Shown here one piece after another: positions 48,001-59,900 of a stretch of DNA of 64,000 nucleotides. Positions within the stretch are counted from its first letter, which is position 1. Each line of letters starts with the position of its first letter. The notes beneath the pieces are model-generated. The model did not search any database and was not told the DNA's origin. It saw nothing but the letters and a program-made list of their open reading frames with translations. The translations under genes and the position numbers were made by a program. Origin of the DNA: Asterias rubens (lineage: Eukaryota; Echinodermata; Asteroidea; Forcipulatida; Asteriidae); NCBI RefSeq assembly GCF_902459465.1, contig NC_047066.1, forward strand, positions 20,029,047-20,093,046. The letters run 5' to 3'.

Positions 48001-51000
48001 AGCACAAAGCTGGTTCAGACTGGGTTTCAAAGCTTCCGCTTCGGAGCAAAGGAGGGGAAAAGGGAATAACAAATAAAACATTCTGAATCAGAATCTACAT
48101 ATTTATATATTTGGTTTGCGGTAACACCATGTGTGTATCTCCTTGAACTGTCCTTCTTTATTCTACTACCGCAGATTAGATTTATCGGATGTTTGGGAGA
48201 CTTCTCAGTTCTGAAAAGAACTGTCCTGCTTTTTAACTACTGCCGGGCGGAAGGTATAGTAAATTGGCTGGGACTACTACTTTAGCTTATAGGATCGTGA
48301 TTAACTGCACTACCGCGGAGTCAGTTCTTGAATTAGTCTCAACGTTTCGACTAGCTTGCTCTAGTCATCCTAATTGAAACATCACACAAACTTTTTGTAG
48401 AGAAGACAATGAACATACTTCAGTTTCAGATGTGGGAGGAAAACTGCTAAAGGTGAATGAAAGGGAAAACCCAGGCAGTCAGGTAGGGACTAAAACAAAC
48501 AATTAAATTCAATTCAATTCAATTAATAAAAAAAAATTAATCATCCTTTATTAGGCAATTACATCAGTTGCTCAGCTCCATATAAAAACATTAAGAGATA
48601 TAGCTACAAAATAGACAATATACAATTATTTAAAAGTATTTGATAAAATGACAAAGCAGATATGTAAAAATGGTTGAAACCACAACAATATATACAAGTG
48701 AATACATAAAAAACATTAATTGAATGTACATTATTAAAGACTGTGGACACTTTTGGTAATTGTCAATGACCAGTCTTCTCACTTGCTGTATGTCATCATA
48801 TGCATGAAATAACAAGCCTGTGAAAATTTGAGCTCAATCGGTCATCAAATTTGCAAGATATGAATGAAACAATAAAAAAAAATTGTCACACGAAGTTGTG
48901 TGCTTTCTGATGCTTGATTTCGAGACCTCAAATTCTAAATCTGAGGTCTCGAAATCAAATTCATGGAAAATTACTTCTTTCTCGAAAACTACGTTACTTC
49001 AGAGGGAGTCGTTTCTCACAATGTTTTATCCATCAACAGCTCCTCATTACTCGTTACCAAATAAGGTTTTATGCTAATAATTATTTTGATACCAATAGTG
49101 TCCACTGCCTTTAAGAACCACAAAACAAATTAAAAAAATACAGTGAAAGCAGGTCAACAAATGCAAGGTAAACAAATGCAAGGCTCCGGTCTGGGTTCAA
49201 ACCAAGGTCCACAGAGGTGAAAGGCAGGGACAGAAAACTACTGAGTCAATCTGACTGCAGTGTATTGCATAAGTAGAACTTGGCTAAGTGGTAATATAAT
49301 ACAACCTTGTTTCAATCATAGTTATAAACAAATAAAAATAAAACGCCTGCAATTTAGTATCATTTGGCCTTTGCTTATGGTAAGCTGTGTTTATCCAATA
49401 CAATACATATATCTGAAGAATGCAGAGATGACTATGAGGACTAGTTCAATGGGAAAATGAGCACAGTAGAGGGCTAACTTACCTCCTTGTACTTTGAGGA
49501 TCTTCCATGTTGAACAGTCGGTGAATGTCACCATCATGTGTAAGTAGAGGGTTATGACCTTAGCATCAACTGGGGATTCAGGCTGAGGACGAATTAAATG
49601 AAATAAGAGTAGGAGGGTTAACTAATGAATTAGTATGCTATATGACAGAGGCATCATTTTCAGAAAAAAGAACATCAGTCCAAAGTGTTAAAAGAATAAA
49701 AGGCATGTATTATTACAATGCAGGATATGTACATGTCGCTGTGAACGGGTGTTTTGCATTGCTGTTGTTGTTTTTTGGTTTGTTTGTTTGTTTGTTTGTT
49801 TGTTCGTTTGTAGGTTTTGGTTGTTGTTTTTTGTGTTGTTGTTGTTGTTGTTTGTTTTGGGTTTTTTTTTTTTTTTTTTGGGGGGGGGGTTAATTACTTA
49901 CCTTGAGTTGTTTGAGGTATTTACAGCACAGATCCAATAAAGTCTTCAGTTGAGTAATCCAGGCCAAAACATGTTCCTTAGATAGTGCTAGTGACACATA
50001 CCAAACCTGCCAACAAAATCAAACATTACCAGTCTGAACATTATCCAACTCCTCCAATAGGCCTAAATAAAATAGTCAACAACGTACAATTATAAATGTA
50101 TACTAGTGAAGTAATTTTCACCTTAGGATCTCCTTCTTTGTCCATTCCCGCCAGTATGTAGCGACAAAGGTTCTCCAATCTCTGCAACAATGGAAAAATC
50201 AGAATGTAAAAATGTAAACGGGCCGGGTAAACTAAAGGGCATCTCTACAGAGTACAATGTAAAAAATATAATAACTTTGTATCAAAAATTTTAAGCCAGG
50301 CTGGGTTAAGTGTCTGGTAAGCACTGTGACCAGAGTTCTATAGGCCCTCGGCACTAGAGTTCCAAAGGATCTCAGCACTACTAAGTAGTATTCCCAAGGT
50401 AGACACCAGTGTTCCAAAGGCAGGCACCGGTGTAACAAAGGCCCTTGATGCTATTCCAAAGGTCCTAAGGAACCAGAGTTCCAAAGGGCCTAGGCACCAA
50501 AGTTCCAAAGGCACTTGGCCCCACTGTTCCATGTTCAAAAGGCCCTAGGCAATAGCGTTCCTATAAGGCTCTGGGCACCAAAGTTCAAACACCCTTGGCA
50601 CCGGAGTTCCAAAGGCCCTAAGCACCAGTGTTCCAAAGGCTCTGGGCACCAAAGTTCAAACACCCTTGGCACCGGAGTTCCAAAGGCCCTAAGCACCAGT
50701 GTTCCAATGGTCCTAGGCACCAGTGTTCCGAAGGCCATAGGCACCAGTGTTCCTAAGGCCATAGGCACCAGTGTTCCAAAGGCCCTAGGCACCAGTGTTC
50801 CAAAGGCCATAGGCACCAGTGTTCCTAAGGCCATAGACACCAGTGTTCCAAAGGCCCTAGGCACCAGTGTTCCAAAGGCCATAGGCACCAGTGTTCCTAA
50901 GGCCATAGGCACCAGTGTTCCAAAGGCCATAGGCACCAGTGTTCCTAAGGCCATAGGCACCAGTGTTCCAAAGGTCCTAGGCACCAGTGTTCCAAAGGCC

Positions 51001-52964
51001 ATAGGCACCAGTGTTCCTAAGGCCATAGGCACCAGTGTTCCAAAGGTCCTAGGCACCAGTGTTCCGAAGGCCATAGGCACCAGTGTTCCTAAGGCCATAG
51101 GCACCAGTGTTCCAAAGGCCCTAGGCACCAGTGTTCCGAAGGACATAGGCACCAGTGTTCCTAAGGCCATAGGCATCAGTGTTCCAAGGACCCTAAGCAC
51201 CAGTGTTACAAGGACCCTAACCACCAGTGTTCCAAAGGCACTTGGCACCAAAGGTTAGGAGGCCCTATGCCATGTATGCCATTCATTTAGTACATATTAA
51301 GTGGAGTTCCATTCAAATGTGCTGGTTGTGGCAAGTTGCTTAAAAAAATTGGTGAAATTAAAGCTTGAATTCATCGGCCCAAAATAGTCCAAGTCCTGAA
51401 AGTCTGACCTTGAATTTCATTTGAGTCCATCCACTTATGATAACAGATTCTGATGATGTATGTAAACCGCTCACCTGTTTATCCATATCATCTCTGTACA
51501 CCATGAGGAATTTATGGACTGCCTGGAAGACATTTCGAGCTAAGGAAGAACGAAAAACCAAATGATATTCTTTATCCAAGATCCAAATTTTTACATACTA
51601 TTAATTTGGTGCTCTAGTGGTAAGACTTCTGCTCTAGCATGGCAAAGGTTGGTTCAAACTTGGTGCAATTTTAGACTCTCAATACAATTTGCATTCATTG
51701 GAAAAAAAACACATGAAAAGAATCTATACGTATATAGGTAAAACATGTACATTGTCACAGAATAATTATAACCACTCGTTGAAACCTGGCTTTTCCATTT
51801 GACTCGGCTTCACCTCGTGAAAAGGACTAGTCCAGATTTCATCTCATGTAACCTGCAGCCGATTTTACGAAACGCTGGGATTAATCCTATCTCGAGTTAG
51901 GACGAGTAACCCATCCTAACTTAGGATGGGGCTGAAAGTGTCCTAATATTAATCCTAAGTTAGGAAGAGTTTGGTGTAATCGACGGCAGACACTCACTCT
52001 TGCAAACAAACGTAATTGTGATTTGACAAACTGAATGATATTGTAAGGTACAGTACCTGGCTTAAAATGGTGTTTGTTGTTGTTTGGAGACTGTGGGGAT
52101 TGTGGAGATGAGACATTATTTCCTGCACTATAAGATTCTAGCAGAGAATCTAGAATGCTGAGCATGCATCGTCTGTGCCGCCTTCTGGATAGAAATCCTT
52201 GTACAAGTGCCTAAATAATACAAAATATATTTTATTTAACAAAAACTACAGGCAGTGATAAATACAATGTTAGAAAATGGATTGGTTTATTAGTCACTGT
52301 GGTCACGTGGCAATTACCAGATAATTTGTTTGCGGACTACTACTTTACTTTGTATATTCTAGTACAAGTACGGTTCAGAAAATCATGGGCATAGAAACAG
52401 CTGAATCACAATTTACGCACTGTCAACAATCAACAATCAATGATTTCGTGGGATGCTAGATTATACGACCGAATATACACATAACAACACAGTACAGTAC
52501 AGCTCCCCTGAGTTATTGGGTCTACTATACTCAGTATTTACTTATTTACTCTGTCTATTTAACTTACTTTACTTATAACATTATTATTGCAATGATTAAG
52601 TAATAATTATTTAATAACAATAATATTTAATTTAATAATTATGCGGACACATATTTATACCCACACCACACTCAGTCAGTAAAAGATGTATTTATTAATT
52701 TTAAGCTTATAATTGATTCGTTCTTTATTTATGTTTCAAGGACAAACATACAAACAAACATTGTCAAAATAGACAATACGGTACGAATAGGACAACACAA
52801 AGCCCAACGTAGTTTCCCGTACGGACGGCCGCTGCACCCTTCGTTTTTACCTGTATTTTGATGACTGCTTGCTCCCGTTGTTTTTGGAATGCTCTTTCGT
52901 TCCTGGAAGCTTTAGCCTTTTCAAGAAGCTCACCCTTCTTTGAGCCATCAGCTTTGCTGAACAT
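36070..52964 (-). CDS. UBE3B: UBE3B, HECT-type E3 ubiquitin-protein ligase
   Basis: 27 exons join in frame to 1087 aa (human is similar in length): 52964-52851, 52210-52057, 51539-51475, 50181-50122, 50006-49902, 49582-49483, 48038-47870, 47475-47370, 46690-46570, 46147-46113, 45972-45943, 45784-45672, 45007-44853, 44107-43943, 43348-43180, 42713-42591, 42030-41799, 41367-41248, 40844-40767, 40651-40553, 40120-40013, 39562-39425, 38765-38641, 38054-37872, 37385-37274, 36864-36772, 36261-36070. Seen: an N-terminal IQ-type helix, a long helical middle with HWHPVLGWF-like and RDCRRQF motifs, and a full HECT domain from about residue 712. The HECT domain has [24 protein letters not shown] and the catalytic Cys in [13 protein letters not shown] at about residue 1055. 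It receives ubiquitin from an E2 as a Cys thioester and passes it to substrate. UBE3C has a different N-terminus, so UBE3B is preferred. Exons 10 and 11 are only 35 and 30 bp. Confidence 0.95.
37752..37850. repeat. (TTATGG)n hexamer array
   Basis: A run of GGTTAT hexamers with AGTTAT, GATTAT and TGTATA variants in UBE3B intron 24, ending about 20 bp from exon 24. It is one base from the telomeric hexamer type, but the repeats are TTATGG, not TTAGGG. Confidence 0.85.
38814..39210 (+). repeat. TTAA-type MITE family, full length
   Basis: TTAAAGACACTGGAAACC at the left, AATAGTGTCCACTGCCTTTAA at the right, with TTAA at both ends. The core is CGAGACCTCA...CGAGGTCTC. UBE3B intron 22. Confidence 0.88.
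40225..40375 (+). repeat. tRNA-like SINE copy
   Basis: GATTGGGTGTGGATTTGAAC, CACACTTGTGTCC and CACTTAACCATAATTGCTTC match the family at 46845-47095. UBE3B intron 20. CACTTAACCATAGTGCTTCT with CTTCACCCAGGAG at about 40138-40172 is a second fragment. Confidence 0.65.
41131..41177 (-). repeat. tRNA-like fragment
   Basis: GCCGGGAATCGAACCAGGGC is an inverted B-box-like motif, with a short D-arm-like remainder. Too short and degenerate for a functional tRNA gene. Confidence 0.4.
43441..43680. repeat. Tandem repeat, 92-bp unit, about 2.6 copies
   Basis: CCTTTTCATCTGACAACTAA recurs at 43441, 43533 and 43625. Units share CACCTGTTATCT and TGCATTAAAGATGCTAAAAT. UBE3B intron 14. Confidence 0.9.
44301..44681 (-). 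mobile_element. Dimeric tRNA-derived SINE with 11-bp target duplication
   Basis: A direct repeat of about 121 bp (44301-44421 and 44562-44681, spacing 261) encloses a tRNA-like region. On the minus strand that region reads GGTAGTCTAGTTGGTAAGAC for the A-box side and GGGTTCGAATCCCACC for the B box. The insert is flanked by CTACTATTCAT at 44290-44300 and 44682-44692. It sits inside a copy of the foldback family seen at 34497-34649. UBE3B intron 13. Confidence 0.85.
45216..45599. repeat. TTAA-flanked MITE, related subfamily
   Basis: TTAAAGCCATTATACACTTT at the left and AAAGTGTCCACTGGCTTTAA at the right, TTAA at both ends. The interior shares CTCCGATGACCGATTGA and TTTTCACAGGTTTGTTATTT with the main family, but the core palindrome differs. 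UBE3B intron 12. Confidence 0.8.
46239..46313. repeat. Short tandem repeat, 19-bp unit, four copies
   Basis: GAAAAAGTAGCTGGAGGGT is repeated four times with one or two substitutions. UBE3B intron 9. Confidence 0.9.
46845..47095 (+). repeat. tRNA-like SINE, fullest copy
   Basis: CTCTGGTGGCCAAGTCATCA, GGTGTGGGTTCAAACCCCGG and TCATGACACTTGTGTCCCTG, then TAAATGGGTACCTGTGAGGG. GGTTCAAACCCC is a good B-box match. Partial copies lie at about 14955-15045, 16285-16437, 19895-20000, 40225-40375, 54690-54890 (inverted) and 63095-63260. UBE3B intron 8. Confidence 0.75.
48734..49114 (+). repeat. TTAA-type MITE family, full length
   Basis: TTAAAGACTGTGGACACTTT at the left, AATAGTGTCCACTGCCTTTAA at the right, TTAA at both ends. 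The core palindrome at about 48918-48952 is CGAGACCTCA...TGAGGTCTCG. UBE3B intron 6. Confidence 0.9.
49765..49890. repeat. Low-complexity GT/T/G tract
   Basis: (GTTT)n and (GTTGTT)n runs, then a T run of about 20 and a G run of 10, ending a few bases from UBE3B exon 5. It yields spurious Cys/Leu/Phe-rich open frames. Confidence 0.9.
50338..51258. repeat. 24-bp minisatellite, open on both strands
   Basis: Unit ATAGGCACCAGTGTTCCAAA followed by GGCC, about 24 near-perfect copies from about 50690 to 51245 and diverged copies back to about 50338. Because 24 is a multiple of three and the unit lacks stops, it produces open frames of about 240 codons on each strand (GTSVPKAI repeats on the plus strand). 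It sits in UBE3B intron 3. I do not call it a gene. Confidence 0.95.
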
Positions 52965-53929
52965 TGTAGTGAATAAAGTCAAGAAGACATGTAGAAAACT
53001 TTAGCCAAAACACTGGAGAGGGAGTCAGTAGGGAATTCGCCCAATGTTGATTTTCCTTCATCCATGAGAGGTAGTTGGCATTTTGTGTCTCCAGAGGGCT
53101 CACTTCTAAAGTTTAACGGTGGTCTTTTAAACTTGTTCAAGTCGCATCAGAACACACAACACAGAGAGTGCCCCCCCCCCCTTCCTCCTCCCATGTTTCT
53201 GCTGTCACAAAATCTACATTGTGTCTCTCCTAATCCTATAGCAAACGGATCATGTGTGTCCTTTCTCTGTGGTATAATTGCCCATAATCTGCTGATATGA
53301 ATAGATAATCTTATTCAATCTAATCAGAGAGGTAGATTTAATCACCCCTTCCAAAAAAGTATCTCCCGGCATATTTCAGAACCCTAATAAATTGCCCCTT
53401 CTTTTGCCTCCTCAAAACAATTAATTCAAAAGGCACTAACGAGAGGTTTGATACATGAAATAAACCTCCCCACACATGTTTATGAATGTTGCCCTTGCTA
53501 ATGAGCCCCAACAAATAATAAAAATAAGAACCATATGAATATTTGAACGATACTCTATTCAAAAGATGCAGTTGAATTCCCAAGTAGATCAATACTGATG
53601 CCACTGACTTATTGAAATTCATCGATCAATATTTTATTAAATTAAACATTGGCATCCCCCCTACCCCGCCCACACATAGCGCCCTCTCTCAAAACAAAAA
53701 ATAGTGACCACGATGTCCTTTCGGAGACACCGTACTTTCCATGTGTTTGTGCAGATTTTTTCCCATCATACATCATTAAATTACCTGGCCGTGGAGGTGT
53801 GTGTCAAAAGTCCGTCTCAGAATAATGGGGGTTTTGTGTTTTGATACAAAGTCACTCTTTGCAAATAACGGTTCAACGAGCACAGTTATTTTCATGTAGA
53901 CGATTGACATGTCGAGGAAATCTTGAAGC
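52965..53929. promoter_or_regulatory. Divergent promoter region, UBE3B / AKAP10
   Basis: 965 bp between the start codons of two outward-facing genes, so it should hold both 5' UTRs and promoters. It includes a C run at 53172-53181. I could not place core elements. Confidence 0.55.
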
Positions 53930-56900
53930 ATGCCCCTCTTCAAGAAGAAATCTGGTGAGTGAAATAAATAGCTGTTTTTTCTCCCCCGCGAAGAACGTTC
54001 GTCGTGTTTGTTTTTGCTTATTCCGCCGGACGTTTCACCGGCCTTCGATCCTGCCCCTTGCCTGGCCCTGCCACCTTCCCCACGACCACGTTGCCCTCTG
54101 TGTCTTAAAATTTATGGAAGTGTAGAGCTTTGGTTCTAGTTCTAGAGACAAAAAACAAAACATGCTCAATCGTCCAGGAAGTTATTGTCTTTGGTCATTG
54201 GTGTTATTATAATAATTCATTTATTTTATAAATTCTTGTTAACCTTTTTATAATTTTACATTTTGATAACTTTCCGTAATCACGCCACCACCTTTTCACT
54301 TATTTTTACAAAAAGGATCTCATTGAAGTAAATTAGATACTATATCGAATGAAAAAGTGGTGGTGTTATACGGAAACTTTTCCATCAACATGATCAAGGG
54401 GAAAATGTCCGTATTCTCATCTGCCACCACTTTTTTTGTTTGTCAAGAAATGAATTAGTATCAAAATAATTTACTTTCAAAATGAGATGTTCCTTTTAGT
54501 TATGACCTTTTGCCATAACAATTTGGTAAATATTATTATTAGTAAAAAAGGATAATTCGAGGATACAGAAATCTTTGCTGTAAGGATGTAGGCATCCATT
54601 ACTTCTACAACTACATGTATGAGATGATAGCCGAACGAACCTCATACTCATAGATAGTTCTAGGAGTATTAGGCATCTAGGACTCAAGCCTTGGCTCTTG
54701 TTTTGTTTTTGGTAGAGTAGAATGCACTACCATCCCATCTTTTGGTGAAGCAATAATGGTTAAGTAGCCTTACTCGCTCATCAAGGGCACAAGTGTCATG
54801 ACTGGGCTTCAAACCCATACTCTGCTGCTGAAAACACCACAGGTTAGGTTCAGTGAACTAGACCACTCTGTCACGACATGGCAACCAAAAACAGACTGAA
54901 CATGTTTCATTCATTCATAGTTTATACTAATTATTATTTTTTTCTTAACTAGCAAGTTGCAGTGATTTTTGTGTAGAAACTGGGTGTAGCATTTTACAAA
55001 GGAAAGCGGTCACTGTTCTTACAAATCCAGTAATCCTGGTTTGCTAAAACTAAACATAAAATTACTTTTTCCATCGTGCAGAGAAGAGGCAGTCACCAGC
55101 CAAAACACCTAAGCACTCCCAAGCAACTCCACAAACTGCCACCTCCAAATCCCCACCGTATCCAACCCAAAGAAGACCAGTAGAGACTGGTACGAGTCTA
55201 CCAAATGGAGGCGCTTTAGCACAAATCAGAAATGACCAGACTGGTGAACAGAGGAAAGGCAGTCTTGGAAAGGAACCTGTTCTGAAGCGAGAGTTCAGCG
55301 ATGAGGATAGCAAATATGGAGACCTTGGAACAGGTAAAGAGTCAGGTTGTGCATACCATGTTTATTTTTCAATTAATAAAGAAACTTGACACGTTTGGTA
55401 ATTGTCGACACTCGGTTCTCAATTGGTGTATCCCAACATATCTATGCATAAAATAACAAATCTGTGAAAAAAAATTGTTCAATTGGTCATCAAAGTTGCA
55501 AGAAAATAATGAAAGAAAAATTACACTTGTTGCACAAATTTGTGTGCTTTTAGATGCCTGTTCTCAGTGAGAAGTTACCTCTCTCTCAAAATCTACATTA
55601 CTTCAGAGGGAGTCAGGTCTCACAATGTGTGTTCAGGTTACAGAGGAAAATGTGAAACAAATTGTAGGTATTGAAAATAATTTGTGGGGTGGACTAAGAT
55701 AAGACTGTACATCCATGGTTTCATTAGGCGACATAATCTGAAAAAACGTTGAGATGAAATATTAATGTCGAAATGAAACCAAGGCTGCAGCTGTACATGA
55801 AGTAAAGACACCAACTGTAATTGTTTTTTGCACTGAGGTCCATGAATGTTGCAATTGTGAGCTTTCAGATTGTACCCATCCTGCACTTTTGTATAAATTT
55901 ATATGACTATGGATATTTAAGGCCCTGATTTTCGTTCTTGAAGGGGCACAGCAATTTTCTTCTGGTAATGGGCAACTCTATGAGGAAAATTAAAATTTGT
56001 ATTGGAAGTTTGCAAAGGGCACCACAGCAAAAGCACATGGCACCACGGCAGTTGCTGTGTGTGCTGTGGGTTATTTCGAACCCTGCTTACTCCTCTGTTT
56101 GTTGATGTAATCAGGTACCAAACAAGCCGTCAACTCAGAGCTGGAAACTAAATCTCGCCTTTGTCGCACCCTGCCAGAGGTACTCCACGACAATGGCGCC
56201 CTCCCCTACTTTATCCAGTTCATGCAGGCCCAGAACGTGGCCCACCTTGTCCAATTCTGGCTCGCGACCGAAAGCTTCACAACGGCATCCTGGTCGCGGC
56301 TTCGCAGCGAGTCCATAACGAAGGCTCGGGGTACCCTATCGGAGCAGACTCCCCCTGGGAAACCTGCCAGTGAACCCCTCCCGCCGGCTCTTGAAAGTCA
56401 TTTCTGCGTCCCGGAAATCACTACAAACATTCCTAATTCCAGTCCGAATTCAGAACTCCAGAATACGGACCAGCTCAGACAAAACAATAACAGTAGAACT
56501 GAGAATAAAGAACTTGGTATTGAAACGGGAGAGACCAGCATTAAAACACACTCGAGGGCAAAGTCGGACTCGGTTGTTGAGATAGCTTCGACGAAGCCTA
56601 CTGTGACCTCAACGGAGCATCCTGGCCACAAGAGAAACAACTCATGGAAAGGGGTAGATCCAAGGACAGGTAATGAACAACTCTTGAAAAGGAATAAAGA
56701 GTAACAACAGGCTTCGTTGAAAGGGCAAGGCCATTTTCATTTATAAAGGGTACTTCCATTGGAATGGGAAGACCAGTCTTCTCACTTGGTGCATCTCAAT
56801 ATATGCCTAAAATAAGAAACCTCTGAAAATTTGAACTCAATTGGTCGTCAAAGTTACAAGATAATAATAAAAGAAAAAAACACCTTGTCACATGAAGTTG

Positions 56901-59900
56901 TGTGCTTTCAGGTGCTTGATTTAGAGACCTCAAATGCTAAATCTGGGGTCTTGAAATCAAATTCGAGGAAAATTACTTCTTTCTCGAAAACTACGTCACT
57001 TTAGAGGGAGCCGTTTCTCTTAATGTGTTATACTTTTAACAGCTCCCTGTTACTCGTTACCAAGTAAGGTTTTATGCTAACAATTATTTTTAGTAATTAC
57101 CAATAGTGTCCACTACCTTAAAGGAGACCCTGTCTTCAAGATGCTGAAATGTTTCATGTATACTCTTTTCTGTTCTGTAGCTGTTGAAAGGGATGCCTCG
57201 AATATCTTCACCCGGTATCTATGCAAGAATGCTATGTTGCCCGTTGGAATCACAGATGAAATCAGAATAGAAGTCATTGGTAAAGTACATCTTTTCCTAA
57301 TATCTCTAACCACCACAAGCTATCAAAAGCCAGCTGCATGTTTCGTCTGATTCTGTTGGACTGAGTATTACCGAGTTTGTTAGAGCGTGTGTTTGCGTCC
57401 CGTTCATTTAACTTGTGTTGATTAGCAAGACACACACGGTATTATAACAGACCCATCCGAAAAATATTCCCATTTGATTGTAATGTAAACTGTTGTATTG
57501 TATTGCAGCAAAAATGTGTCCGCAAGAGGGATGGCTAAACCCTGACTGTTTCAAAGTGGCACAAAATTACGTCTTTGAATCCATGGAAACACAGTGAGTA
57601 TTGAAATGATTTCCAATAAACAGTCACTTTTACATAATAACTTTAGTTTCAGCCATGATGCCGACATTAATTTTGTCCCAAATTTATCCTCTGGCCCAAT
57701 GTTCATGAAGCTAAAATAACTCGGTTAAGCTTTTTTCAACAATCAACAGAATTACATTTATCGGACTGATAGCCAACATTTGAGCACAAACACAAGTGCC
57801 ATATGTGTCTAGTCATGAGTTTACTGGCCTGATGCTAAAATCACTAATGGCCTTGGGCCTGCGCTCTAGTGTAAAATTCAGGCCCCTGCATAGGGAGAAA
57901 TTATAGTTGATTGGTATGTTTTCTTGTGCAGTTTTTTCCAGCGGTTTCTCAGGAGTGAGTTCCACTGTAAATATCAGATTGATGTCTTAACGACTGGTAA
58001 GGCGTACCTCGCTGATATACTGTACAATGACACAGCAACCTTCTACTTCATGGAGGTATGTAAAAAACTCAGTAAAAAGATGTCTGAAATAAAAAGTATC
58101 TGATACCCTAGTTGCTGCTTCCCAGGTTGTATCATAAACTTGCATGTGATCCCTGGCTACATGACAGTTAACAGTTGTATGGCTTCTGACTGGCACCCCG
58201 AACAAAGATATTGACTGAATAGGGACGGCCAACATAGGGCTAGATATATAGCTCAGTTGGTTTAGCACAGGCATGTATAAGATTGCAAGTTCAATCCCTG
58301 CTTTAGCAAATGTTTCTTTGTTCAATGCAAAATTATTTAGAATTCATGCAGTCAGTTTCCCTTATGGTTTATTACTTGGTATATGTTAAAGCTTTTAATA
58401 AACCTCGATAAATATTGAGATAATTGAACTCGATAAAATACTCCTACTTTTTCCCCAAGAACAAATTATCATGCCTGATGATGTTGTTTTTCTATTGTTT
58501 CAATGTTTTTTTTTACCTCTAAGATGGCAGCATGATGACTTAAATGCAAAATGTCCATAATTTATGCAGTGTTCCGATCTTATTTTCATGTTATCATACA
58601 TGATGTGTAGGTTAAAGTGAATGGGTATTCGGTTTCATCTTTGTCTTAGTACATGGAACAGGAGGGTGCAGTGCATCTATTACAGTTCTGGATAGCAGCG
58701 GAGAACTTTCAGAAACATCTCCTATCTCAGCAGGGGCAGTATGATAGTGCAGAAGCACAGAGTGATGCCATGGTGCTATATGATCAGTGAGTTATCTATT
58801 ACTATTGTGTATAACTCCCCAGCCCCCCTTGTGCACAGCCACAATCATTGGTACACCTTTTGTACAGAGACACCAAATTAACAACAGACAAATGTTGAGT
58901 AACTCAGTAAACTCCCACAAGGGGATATAAACACCAATCTGGCAATAGCCAATCTCTCTCATACAAACATTGGTTTATGAATTGCACAAATCAAACTAAT
59001 TCTGATTCAGTAACTAGATGACAATACTTACATAATATACTTACATATTATGAGTTCTAGTCACTGTAAGTCATCAGTTAGCTTGGTAGGATTCAAACCC
59101 ACAACCTTGTGATTGCAAGTCCTGCAGTCTAACCACTGGACCACAGTTAGCTTGGTAGGATTCGAACCCACAACCTTGTGATTGCAAGTGCTGCAGTCTA
59201 ACCACTGGACCACAGTTAGCTTGGTAGGATTCAAACCCACAACCTTGTGATTGCAAGTGCTGCAGTCTAACCACTGGACCACAGTTAGCTTGGTAGGATT
59301 CAAACCCACAACCTTGTGATTGCAAGTCCTGCAGTCTAACCACTGGACCACAGTTAGCTTGGTAGGATTCAAACCCACAACCTTGTGATTGCAAGTCCTG
59401 CAGTCTAGCCACTGGACCACAGTTAGCTTGGTAGGATTCAAACCCACAACCTTGTGATCGCAAGTCCTGCAGTCTAACCACTGGACCACAGTTAGCTTGG
59501 TAGGATTCAAACCCACAACCTTGTGATTGCAAGTGCTGCAGTCTAACCACTGGACCACAGTTAGCTTGGTAGGATTCAAACCCACAACCTTGTGATTGCA
59601 AGTCCTGCAGTCTAACCACTGGACCACAGTTAGCTTGGTAGGATTCAAACCCATAACCTTGTGATTGCAAGTCCTGTAGTCTAACCACTGGACCACAGTT
59701 AGCTTGGTAAGATTCAAACCCACAACCTTGTGATTGCAAGTCCTGCAGTCTAACCACTGGACCACAGTTAGCTTGGTAGGATTCAAACCCACAACCTTGT
59801 GATTGCAAGTCCTGCAGTCTAACCACTGGACCACAGTTAGCTTGGTAGGATTCAAACCCACAACCTTGTGATTGCAAGTCCTGCAGTCTAACCACTGGAC

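Noticed and set aside
50515-51258. 247-codon and 238-codon open frames on opposite strands
   Set aside because: Both come from the 24-bp minisatellite in a UBE3B intron.
56222-56704. Independent 160-codon gene on the plus strand
   Set aside because: It is AKAP10 exon 3 read through its donor site at 56669.
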